In this document: positions 43,452 to 53,300 of the stretch, piece by piece
How positions within the stretch are numbered: position 1 is the first letter of the stretch
Layout of the letters: the number at the start of each line of letters is the position of its first letter
Assembly (NCBI RefSeq): GCF_017377395.1
Contig: NZ_CP061800.1
Location: 1,240,001-1,304,000 of the forward strand
Length of the DNA stretch: 64,000 bases
Direction: 5' to 3'
DNA from: Desulfonema magnum
GTDB lineage: Bacteria > Desulfobacterota > Desulfobacteria > Desulfobacterales > 4be13
The notes under the pieces: generated by a model
Databases searched by the model: none
Seen by the model: only the letters and a program-made list of their open reading frames with translations
Told to the model about the DNA's origin: nothing
Translations under genes and position numbers: made by a program

Positions 43452-45647
43452 TTACTTCTCAATAAACTCTGATGCTGCATCATAGCGGCTTTCGACATGC
43501 GTATTGAGGTATTCAATCGCCGCATCGAACTCGGCAGCGTTATTCAGGAATGTATAGCCCTCTGTCTCTCCTTCGTCTCCGACGACATAAGGACGTATCA
43601 GGTCGGACGCGGCCTGGTATATTGCCTTCATTTTTTCCGGCTCAAACGCGCCCCGGGTTGTTTCTCCGACAAAACTGACATATTTTTCCCAGTATGCGGG
43701 ATCGTCTGCCAGATAGCGGATCAGAGGCCAGTTGTCATTTACTTCGGTAAGTGAAAGTGAAAGCGCTTCTCTGTCTCCGCCCATTCCGGACATCAGTGCA
43801 AAATTATTATCCCACGGGATCCAATTGATCAACCCATTTTCGGTATTGTTGTAAAGATAATAATTGTGACTCATGCAACCGTAGGTGTCCCAGTTCTGAA
43901 TCAGAGTGTTGACAGCCAGCCACCGCAGAAATCCGTCAACATTCAATATTTTCTCCAGACTGGCTCTCCACGCGGCAGCATCGTCCCTGCTGCTGTGAAG
44001 CACCTCAAAAAGTGTCCTGACATCGCTCCAGTCCGCCTTATCTTCGTTGGTCTCCTTGTCAAAGGAATCTTCGTCAAATGTGGCGAAAGTCGCTCCTGGC
44101 CCTTCGGATTTATAGAGATTTCCGTCACAATTTCCAAAATAACTCTCAAGCATGGGGTTCGCAGGCACTTCCACCATGGTGTAGAGTCCGAAATATTCGA
44201 AACCTTCGCCATGATCAATGTAAACACGGTGAAACGCGGTTTTCGGTGCGGGAACCCCGGCATCTCTGAAAATATCGGCTGCCACTTTCTCTCTGAGAAG
44301 CGAGTCATCTCCATAATTACTCGACAGCGTCAGTTTTTTGAAGCCGTAAAATCGTTGATTGTCAATCTCCGGATAGTCATCCTCAAACTGATCAAAATCA
44401 AACCTGAACGGAAGCTTCCAGATGCCGCTTCGCCATGTGCTTTGGAGAGATGAATTCCCTTTGAAACGGACACCGACATGGTTCCATACCTTGTTTTCAA
44501 ACCGGAAGGTGCAGGGTTTCCATATGGGATTGCGGTCAGCAAACTCCAGATTACCGCCGCCTGCCATGCCGCCATCGGGCCTTCCGGCATCGGGCATTTG
44601 ACCGTCGCCTGCCATACCGCCATCGGGCCTTCCGGCATCGGGCATTTGACCGTCGCCTGCCATGCCGCCATCGGGCCTTCCGGCATCGGGCATTTGACTG
44701 CCGGGAATTCTGCCGCCCATATTGTCCGGCATGCATATCAGTCCCTCTCCTTCCACTATGCAAGCTCCGCTCATAAGCTGTTCCTGCATGGTTATTTCGC
44801 ACGCATCCCCTTCATTCTTCCCGATACATGCCTCTGTCATTTCAAATGGCATCTGGCCGTCATCAGGAGGATTATTCTCGCTAGCGGACTGATTCTCACC
44901 TGCTCCGAATTCGCCATATATGTCTGTCATATCATCCATCATGGCCTGCCATTCTTCGGGATCAATAACGAGTTCTATCTTTCCGACCTCGTCCTCCGGA
45001 AATACGATATCATAATTTGGTTCAGCGTTATCTCCGTGGGTTTCTTTTGTCCATCCATCGGGACGTTCGCTATCCGCAGGCTGAGAACTCTCGGATATGA
45101 TATCCGTGTTTGCTGAACCCGGAGTGGGATTCAGAAATCCCCATTTATCACTCCCCTCAGGATATCTGCCAAATGAGATATCTTCGCTTTGTACGTCGAA
45201 TGTCACGGTGTCCAGCAATGTCTGGTCGGCATTGAAAAGAGCAAGTGTTTCTCCGGAACTGCTCAGTTTGAAACTGGCATGTATGCCCTCATCTTCGGTG
45301 TCCTCATCCGCCCATATAATGAGAAATTCCCCAGGATTTATAGTGATATCAGGAAACTGCCATTTGTCAGGATCGTCAGAATCATCGCTCAGATACATTC
45401 CGTTGAGACTCACCGACTCCTCACCGCTGTTGTAAATTTCAATCCAGTCCTCATACTCGCCCTGAAGATCAGCAAGAACGCTGCTGTTGGATGCCATAAA
45501 CTCATTGATACACAATGAAGCCTGGGCGATATCCGAAGTCTCTGTGATCCCGTTATCAGAGTCATCGGTCTTGCATCCTGTAGTCAGAAGCAAAAGCATA
45601 AAAAAAATAATAGCGAATGCCTGTTTAAAAAAAATTCTGCGGAACAT
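43452..45647 (-). CDS. LTD-CotH lipoprotein (CotH copy 2)
   Basis: A 731-residue paralogue of the protein encoded at 40798. The signal peptide ends in lipobox LTTGC (Cys25), so it should be a lipoprotein. Domains: lamin-tail domain (LCINEFMASNSSVLADLQGE to FGRYPEGSDKWGFL), a linker with DIYGEFGAGENQ and CIGKNEGDACEIT, three tandem 16-residue MPDAGRPDGGMAGDGQ units, and a CotH domain with REKVAADIFRDAGVPAPKT and WIPWDNNFAL. Unlike copy 1 it lacks the dockerin-like EF-hands. The 3' ends of the two genes are nearly identical in DNA. Likely kinase activity on surface proteins is inferred from the family. The start at 45647 follows GGAGGACAAACTA. Confidence 0.88.
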   Translation of the reverse strand: MFRRIFFKQAFAIIFFMLLLLTTGCKTDDSDNGITETSDIAQASLCINEFMASNSSVLADLQGEYEDWIEIYNSGEESVSLNGMYLSDDSDDPDKWQFPDITINPGEFLIIWADEDTEDEGIHASFKLSSSGETLALFNADQTLLDTVTFDVQSEDISFGRYPEGSDKWGFLNPTPGSANTDIISESSQPADSERPDGWTKETHGDNAEPNYDIVFPEDEVGKIELVIDPEEWQAMMDDMTDIYGEFGAGENQSASENNPPDDGQMPFEMTEACIGKNEGDACEITMQEQLMSGACIVEGEGLICMPDNMGGRIPGSQMPDAGRPDGGMAGDGQMPDAGRPDGGMAGDGQMPDAGRPDGGMAGGGNLEFADRNPIWKPCTFRFENKVWNHVGVRFKGNSSLQSTWRSGIWKLPFRFDFDQFEDDYPEIDNQRFYGFKKLTLSSNYGDDSLLREKVAADIFRDAGVPAPKTAFHRVYIDHGEGFEYFGLYTMVEVPANPMLESYFGNCDGNLYKSEGPGATFATFDEDSFDKETNEDKADWSDVRTLFEVLHSSRDDAAAWRASLEKILNVDGFLRWLAVNTLIQNWDTYGCMSHNYYLYNNTENGLINWIPWDNNFALMSGMGGDREALSLSLTEVNDNWPLIRYLADDPAYWEKYVSFVGETTRGAFEPEKMKAIYQAASDLIRPYVVGDEGETEGYTFLNNAAEFDAAIEYLNTHVESRYDAASEFIEK
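44553..44697. repeat. 48-bp coding minisatellite, three copies
   Basis: It encodes MPDAGRPDGGMAGDGQ three times in the linker of CotH copy 2. CotH copy 1 has only one degenerate unit pair at the same position. A change by whole units keeps the frame, so linker length could vary between strains. Confidence 0.85.
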
Positions 45648-45729
45648 TAGTTTGTCCTCCTTTTCTGGTTAAAAAAATATGAGATTCTCTGGTTTCGGAT
45701 CACATTGTGATTCCAAAGTGATAACTTAT
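45648..45729. other. Promoter-sized gap upstream of CotH copy 2
   Basis: A short unique stretch between the CotH gene start and a family-2 element. It contains the ribosome-binding site of the CotH gene; no promoter motif stands out. Confidence 0.3.
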
Positions 45730-45903
45730 ACTCGATGTTCAAGTTTTTTTCTGTCATTCCGTTCGACTGAGCTCACGCCGAAGCCTGCGAAAGCAGGAAT
45801 CCGCTGCTCCCGGAAGCGCCGCACCTGCCAAAAACGGATTCCTGCTTTCGCAGGAATGACAGACTTTTTGTTCGATCCGGGTCAAAAAACTTGATTATCG
45901 AGT
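45730..45903. mobile_element. MITE-like element family 2, copy 3 (174 bp)
   Basis: It starts ACTCGATGTTCAAG and ends CTTGATTATCGAGT, with internal GTCATTCC and GGAATGAC arms. It is longer than copies 1 and 2 by about 25 bp (GTTCGACTGAGCTCACGCCG inserted near the left arm). A family-1 element begins 6 bp further on. Confidence 0.8.
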
Positions 45904-45908
45904 TATAA

Positions 45909-46058
45909 TAAGTACCCGATCAAAAGTTTTTTATACATCTCTTTTTCTGCGAACAGCGGAGAAACCCGGCTTTTTCCTTCAGGGGCGGCGGATCATTCCG
46001 GGAAAAAAGCCGGGTTTCTTCCCCGGGCAAATATCGAAAACTTATGGTTAGGTACTTA
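45909..46058. mobile_element. MITE-like element family 1, copy C (150 bp)
   Basis: Inverted relative to copies A and B: it starts TAAGTACCCGATCAAAAG and ends CTTATGGTTAGGTACTTA. It has the same inner pair, GAAACCCGGCTTTTTC and AAAAAGCCGGGTTTC. Confidence 0.8.
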
Positions 46059-46420
46059 TCTTCAGCTTGTTCAATGATATCCTGCTTTTTACACAAACGC
46101 TGAATTGCACATATCCGGTCTGCGACTCTGACTCAGCGACGCTCCCGAAAACATCTTCTGCAATAAATGTTCCGGAATTGACAGATGGTCAGCGGTCGGA
46201 AGCGCCAGTTCGAATGACTGCGTCTTTTTATAAAAAACATATTACCGAGATTCAGTAGTTTGAAAATACTGAGAATTCCCCCTTTGAAGGGGGCAGGGGG
46301 ATGTTTTTCAGGCCCCCCTCTCAAGGGAAAATTCCCATCTGCTCCAGCAAGTTGCAAGTTTTTCTTCTTTTCGAAAAAGAGGGGATTTTAACGCTTGCTA
46401 TTATCACTGAAATTCGATAA
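46059..46420. other. Gene-free stretch with a G/C-rich hairpin
   Basis: No credible gene. ATTCCCCCTTTGAAGGGGG (from about 46274) and CCCCCCTCTCAAGGG with GGGAAAATTCCC form a hairpin-rich repeat of a kind seen in many bacterial intergenic regions. The remainder shows nothing recognisable. Confidence 0.4.
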
Positions 46421-46572
46421 TAAGTACCTGATCAAAAGTTTTTTATACATCTTTTTTTTCTGTGAACGGCGGAGAAACCCGGCTTTTTTCTTCAGGGTCG
46501 GCGAATCATATTCCGGGAAAAAGCCGGGTTTCTTCCCCGGGCAAATATCGAAAACTTATGGTTAGGTACTTA
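46421..46572. mobile_element. MITE-like element family 1, copy D (152 bp)
   Basis: It starts TAAGTACCTGATCAAAAG and ends CTTATGGTTAGGTACTTA, in the same orientation as copy C and 363 bp from it. The two copies differ at scattered positions in the core, so they are not a fresh duplication. Confidence 0.8.
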
Positions 46573-46648
46573 TGGGATTTGATCGGATGATAAATTCACC
46601 TCCTCTTGTTCGGATTGACAAACCGAACTGGCGGATTTGCTTTTTTGC

Positions 46649-46735
46649 TAGTTCTGAAAAAGTAGTGATGAATCCCGTTCAGTTCTCCGGTTATCAGGAC
46701 ACTGAATCTCTTTCATCACTACTTGTTCGGGACTA
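46649..46735. mobile_element. MITE-like element family 3, copy 2 (~87 bp)
   Basis: The left end TAGTTCTGAAAAAGTAGTG and inverted right end TAGTCCCGAACAAGTAGTG flank the shared core TATCAGGACACTGAATCTC. It matches copy 1 at 21033-21119 in length and sequence. Confidence 0.7.
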
Positions 46736-46851
46736 CCGCTTTCTTTAAATCACAGAGTAAATCAAAGGATTCACAAATTCTGTGGGAGTCTTTTTCGATC
46801 TGCGGAACATATCCGTCAAATAAAGAGCATTTTTTTCTGACTTTTTTCAGT

Positions 46852-46908
46852 CTATCCATAAAATATGAAGAAAATATGAAGAAAAAATGTTTTAATTGTG
46901 AAAATTGA
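46852..46908 (+). promoter_or_regulatory. Conserved 57-bp box, copy 2
   Basis: CTATCCATAAAATATGAAG leads into a segment ending TGTGAAAATTGA. It has the same strand and spacing as the copies at 43317 and 59585. It lies 445 bp upstream of the giant lipoprotein gene. The predicted decapeptide reads MKKKCFNCEN. A short inverted repeat, CCAGAATAAATCTGG, follows 6 bp later. Confidence 0.6.
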
Positions 46909-47052
46909 TTATGCCAGAATAAATCTGGATAGTCAAAGGTAGCGATGAACGGTATGTGTTTGTTTATAGCTGTTCGTATATGAAAAATCAGATTGCCCTG
47001 ACCGAATAAAGGATATAATTTTTTTTAATATTAATTAGTTGACACGGCATGA

Positions 47053-47091
47053 CCCCATACAACGACCCTATACAACCGCTTCCCCATACAA
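47053..47091. promoter_or_regulatory. Three CCCATACAA-type direct repeats upstream of the giant gene
   Basis: CCCCATACAA, CCCTATACAA and CCCCATACAA occur at about 47053, 47066 and 47082. A TTGACA sits just before (47039-47044), but no matching -10 box at the usual spacing is seen. Direct repeats like these could bind a regulator; this is a guess from spacing alone. The next 260 bp, AT-rich, hold no other feature until the ribosome-binding site of the gene. Confidence 0.35.
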
Positions 47092-47352
47092 ATCCGTTAT
47101 AAAGAATTCAGAGTAAAAAAAATAATGTAAGAAAAAAATTTTTGCTGTGTAATCTGAAGATTAAAAGAGATTTTAAGAGAATAAACAGAAATAATATATT
47201 ATTGAATTTATTATAAATGTTTAAAAGAGAAAGGAGGGATGCAAACTATTTGAAGAAGAGGATGTAATTTTTTTCAACGACTAGTCCGTTGATGGGAAAT
47301 CCTTCAAAAGGGGAATTTTCATCTGCACCAACAAAAAGAAAGGAGTCTTTCA

Positions 47353-50300
47353 ATGCAAAAAAGAAAGAGAAAAACAAATTTTAGTTTTAGTCGGCTAGGG
47401 GTATTTATTCTCCTCAGCCTGATTGTTGTCATGAGTTTCGGCTGTAGCAGCGACAACGATTCAGACTCGGCACCTGTTGTGAAAGAGGGCGTTTTTACAG
47501 ACAGTCTGGTGGCAGGAATAGGATACCGGACAGCCACCCAGACGGGTGTGACAGACTCAATGGGTAAATTTAAATATGCTGATGGTGAAACCATCACATT
47601 TTTTCTCGGAGAGATTGTTCTCGGAGAGGCAACCGCAAAATCGGTAATGACACCGGTTGATCTGGTGGAAGACGCATCAGATGAAACCCATCCGACAGTG
47701 ACCAACATATCCAGATTCTTACTGACAATGGATGATGATGCTGATCCGGATAATGGAATTTTTATTCCGGAGCCTGTAACAAATGCGGCTGCGGATCTGT
47801 CTGTCAAATTTAATCTGAGCATAACGGCATTTGAACAAGATGAAGCTGTTATACAGGCGATATCAGTTTTAACATCCCTCACAAGCACAGGGCAGAGGCT
47901 TCTGGTCGCTGTTGCGTTTGCCCAGCTTCATCTTCATAATACCCTGGAGAATCCTGAAAATGATCTGGATGATGATGAAGACGGATTCACAGAAAATCAG
48001 GGCGACTGTGACGATACAAACGCTGATATTTACCCGGGGGCAGAGGAAATCTGCGGAGACGGCATTGACCAGGATTGCGATGAAAGCGATCTGATATGTG
48101 TCGGAGAGCCGGATGCGGATGATGACGGAGATTCCTTCACAGAGAATCAGGGCGATTGCGACGACGCAAACGCCGACATCCACCCCGGTGCAGATGAAAT
48201 CTGCGGAAATGAGACAGATGAAAACTGTGACGGCAGTGATCTTTCCTGCGACGATGTGGACAATGATGAGGACGGCTTCACAGAGAACCAGGGGGACTGC
48301 GACGACACGAATCCTGCTATCCACCCGGAAGCAGAAGAAATCTGCGGAAATGATACAGATGAGAACTGCGACGGCAATGATCTTTCCTGCGACGATGTGG
48401 ACAATGATGAGGACGGGTTCACAGAGAACCAGGGGGACTGCGACGACACGAATCCTGCTATCCACCCGGAAGCCGAAGAAATCTGCGGAAATGATACAGA
48501 TGAAAACTGTGACGGCAGTGATCTTTCCTGCGACGATGTGGACAATGATGAGGACGGCTTCACAGAGAACCAGGGGGACTGCGACGACACGAATCCTGCT
48601 ATTCACCCGGAAGCCGAAGAAATCTGTGGAAATGAGACAGATGAAAATTGTGACGGAACTGATCCCGTATGTCCGGATACAGATGATGACGGTGACGGCT
48701 TCACAGAGAGCCAGGGCGACTGCAATGATGCCAATGCCGCGATTTATCCGAATGCAGCAGAAATCTGCGGGGACGGCATTGATCAGGATTGTAACGGAAC
48801 GGATCTCACCTGTCCTCCCCAGGACACAGATGATGACGGGGACGGATACACGGAAAACCAGGGCGACTGCAATGACGCGAGTGCTGCCATTTATCCGAAT
48901 GCCATGGAAATCTGCGGAGATGGCATTGATCAGGATTGTAACGGAACGGATCTTATCTGTCCTGAAGACATAGATGATGACGGGGACGGATACACGGAAA
49001 ACCAGGGCGACTGCAATGACGCGAGTGCCGCCATCAATCCCGAAGCCGAAGAAATCTGCGGGGACGGCATTGATCAGGATTGTGAGGGAACCGATACCAT
49101 CTGTATTGCCGAGGATAATGTCGTAACCCTGTCCAATGGGTTTAAGATTACGTTTGCGGAAGTCATTTATAACGCGGACGGCACATCTGACTGGCATTAC
49201 ACTGTTGAAGAATTACCCGAAGCTCAGAACATGACCAACTGGGTGCTGGAAATGCCGGACTGCGTGACCGTGGCCGCAGTCTCAACAGAGTACGAACTTG
49301 TAACATCTGACTCCGATGCTGATTTAAGCGGCATCAGATGGGAAACAGATGATGAATTTCAGACAGGCGAATTTATAATTACCCTTGAAGCGTCACGGGC
49401 TGTGGGAACAGTCAAAGTTGCTGCCACAGGAACAGATGCTGTTCTGGGAGAAATCGCCGGCCCTGTCTGTGATCTCGTCATTTTTGATAAGGACGGTGAC
49501 GGCTACACAGAAGGCGACGGAGATTGTGACGACACCAATGCCGATATCCATCCGGAAGCAGAGGAAATCTGCGGGGACGGCATTGACCAGGACTGTGACG
49601 GAACCGACCTGATCTGTATTGAAGACATAGACAATGATCAGGACGGCTTCACAGAGAACCAGGGGGATTGTGATGACACAGACGCTGACATCTATCCGGA
49701 AGCAGAGGAAATCTGCGGAGACGGCGTTGACCAGGACTGTGACGGAACCGACCTGATCTGTATTGAAGACATAGACAATGATCTGGACGGCTTCACAGAG
49801 AACCAGGGGGACTGCGATGATGCCAATGCTGAAATCAATCCGGAAGCAGAGGAAATCTGCGGAGACGGCGTTGACCAGGACTGTGACGGATCTGACCTGA
49901 TTTGTATTGAAGATGTGGACGATGATGAGGACGGCTTCACAGAGAATCAGGGGGACTGCGATGATGCCAATGCTGAAATCTATCCGGAAGCCGAAGAAAT
50001 CTGCGGAGACGGCGTTGATCAGGACTGTGACGGAATTGACCTCCTGTGCCCTGAAGACATAGATGATGACGGTGACGGCTACACAGAGAACCAGGGCGAC
50101 TGTGATGATATGATGGCCTCTGTTTATCCGGGTGCGGTCGAAATCTGTGAAGATCAGATTGATCAGGACTGTGACGGCGATGATCCGGTATGTCCGGAAA
50201 ATACAGACGATGATGAAGACGGCTTCACAGAGAATCAGGGAGACTGCGATGATGCCAATGCTGAAATCAATCCCGAGGCCGAGGAAATCTGCGGCGATGA

Positions 50301-53300
50301 GATTGATCAGGATTGTGACGGAACCGATCTCTCCTGCGATGACGTGGACAACGACGAAGACGGGTTCACGGAGAATGATGGAGACTGTGATGACACAGAT
50401 GCAGAAATCAGTCCCGAAGCCGAGGAAATCTGCGGTGATGAGATTGATCAGAACTGTGACGGAACCGATCTCTCCTGCGATGACGTGGATAACGACGGAG
50501 ACGGGTTCACGGAGAATGACGGTGATTGTAATGATCTGAATGCCGATATCCATCCGGATGCCGATGAGATTTGCAGTGACGGTATTGACCAAGATTGTAA
50601 CGGAAAAGACAAAAAATGCCCGGAAGATAAAGACAGAGATGGGGACGGGTTTACACCGAATCAGGGCGATTGTGATGATACAGATTCGGACATCAGCCCC
50701 GTGGCACAGGAGATTTGCGGAGACGGCATTGATCAGAACTGTGACGGAAGTGATGCCCAGTGTTCTGATGAAGACGCGGACCAGGACGGCTATACTGAAT
50801 ACCAGGGGGATTGTGATGATATGAATGCCCTTGTCTATCCGGGAGCCGATGAAATCTGCGGCGACGGCATTGATCAGGATTGTGACGGAACTGATCTTAT
50901 TTGTCTGGACGCGGACGTTGACGGAGACGGCTATTCGGAAAGCCAGGGCGACTGTAATGATAAGAACCCTGATATCAACCCCAAAGCCGAAGAAATTTGC
51001 GGCGACGGCATTGATCAGAACTGTGACGGAACTGATCCCGCCTGTACTGACGATGCAGATACAGACAATGATGAAGATGGTTACACAGAGAATGAGGGGG
51101 ATTGTGACGACCTGAATGCCAATATCCATCCGGAAGCCGAAGAAATCTGCGGAGACGGCATTGATCAGGATTGTAACGGAAAAGACAAGAACTGCCCCGA
51201 AGATAAAGACAGGGACAATGACGGGTTTACGCCGAATGAGGGCGATTGTGACGACGCGAATCCGGATGCCTATCCTGGTGCCGAAGAAGTCTGCGGAGAC
51301 GGAATTGATCAGGATTGTGACGGAACCGATATCTCCTGCGATGATAATGACGCGGATGGTTATACGCCCGAGGATGGCGACTGTGATGACGAGAATCCTG
51401 ATATCCATCCCGGCGCGAATGAGATTTGCGGCGACGGCATTGATCAGGACTGTGACGGAGCAGATGTTATTTGCATTGATGACAATAACACCATAGAGAC
51501 AGGCGTATTCTTTTATGGCAGCTTTGTGGCAGGCATACAGTATGAATCCTCGACCACCCTTTACGGTGTGACAAATTCAAAAGGTGAATTTAAATATACA
51601 AAAGGTGAAACCGTCACATTTTCTATCGGCGGTATTGTCCTGGGAACGGCTGCGGGAAAAGGCATGGTCACACCGGTTGATCTGGTTGAAGGTGCGACGG
51701 ATGAGACAGACCCGACAGTCACCAATATCTGTCGGATGTTAATGACGCTGGACGATGACAATGACATCGCTAACGGTATTTTTATCTCACAACAGGTCAT
51801 AAATGCGGCAATAAGTCTGACTGTTGACTTCAGTGTCAGCATAGAAGTATTTGAAACAAATACAGTGGGGATTATCGCTGATCTGACTGCCCTTTGCAGC
51901 GCGGGACAAAGAACCCTGGTTGCTGCTGATGATGCACAGGCGTTTCTTGTCACAACGCTGGCAAGCATTGAACTGACGGTGAGAAATATCGTTACTGTTG
52001 TTCAGGACGGACAGACAAGCGTTACCTGGGATCCTGTGGCTGCTGCTGATGCTTACATGGTCTATGTGGGATATGCTCCCGGGGTGTATGAGACCTCTTA
52101 TGAAGTCACGACAAATGAGATTGATATTGCCATTAACCAGGGAGAGATTCTCTATTTTGCCATCGGTGTTCTCCAGGGCGGAATCGAAATCGAAGCTTCC
52201 ATATCGGTGGAAACCCCTGTGTTTGTCAATGAAGGCACTGTATCCGGCCAGGTCGTTGCCTCTGAAGACGGGACCCCGATTCAGGCTGCGACAGTTCATC
52301 TGGATATTCCGGGACACTCCCTTGACGTACTCACAGATGCCGAAGGCAAGTATTCCGTTAATGTGCCGTCACTGGGCGACTTTTGTCTGATTTCAGCAGG
52401 AAAGAATGGCTATGTCCCGGCAACGGCAAACATATCCAAAGCTCTTCTTGCCGGGGTTGATATCCTGGTCATGAACTTTGAGCTTGATGCGGCAGATACA
52501 CCGGATAAGATGGTCGTTATCCTGGAAGTCATTCCTGAAGTTCATCACCTCGGAGATGATGCGTATGGCGGTTCTGTGAACAGCCAGTTCCAGAAACTGA
52601 GTGAAGGCATTAGTTATGCCGGAACATTTACCCTGTCCGCGGATCAGTTGAACTGTATTGTGGCAACTGATGATTCAGATGATGCGGATGATTCAGATGG
52701 CGATGATTCAAATGCTGATGATTCGGACGGAGAGCCGGAAACCCGGTCAGGAAGAGATGATACGGCAGGTATTTCAAAAGCCGAGATTCAGCTGGTTGTC
52801 AAAGGCGCACAGTGCCACAACGAAGTTCTTATTAATGGCAATCCTGTGGGACTGCTTATTGATTCTCCGAAGGACGGAAGTTTCGGACCGGTCACACTCT
52901 CCATAGACACTTCATATTTGCTGGAAGGCGAGAATACGCTGACCATCACAAGCGTGGATGAGGGTCGTACCTATGATGATTTTGAGTTCGCAAACACGCT
53001 GATTTATCTGTATTGCGATGAAGACGAACCCCATGTTGTGACGGACACGGATTATACTGTGGGTTGGACAGATATGTCCGTCGGAACAACCAAACATTTT
53101 CGCGGTGTATGGGGAGCTTCAGCGGGAGATGTATTTGCCATTGGTGACAAAGGCGCGCTTTTCCACTATGACGGTATCAGTTGGAGTTCACTGTCTGTGG
53201 GAACAACCAAAGATCATTATTATGGTATATGGGGATGTTCGGCGGATAACGTGTTTGTCGTGGGTGAGGAAGGCATGGTGCTGCACTATGACGGCAGTGA

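Noticed and set aside
47039..47075. Sigma-70 promoter from TTGACA to TATACA
   Set aside because: The spacing is about 24 bp, too long for a standard promoter.
47869..49197. 442-codon open frame on the - strand
   Set aside because: Same cause: antisense to the biased repeat codons of the giant lipoprotein gene.
49393..51408. 671-codon open frame on the - strand opposite the MopE repeats
   Set aside because: It mirrors the repeat period of the + strand gene, has a monotonous Ile/Val/Ala composition and no ribosome-binding site. The + strand product has lipobox, domains and family repeats.
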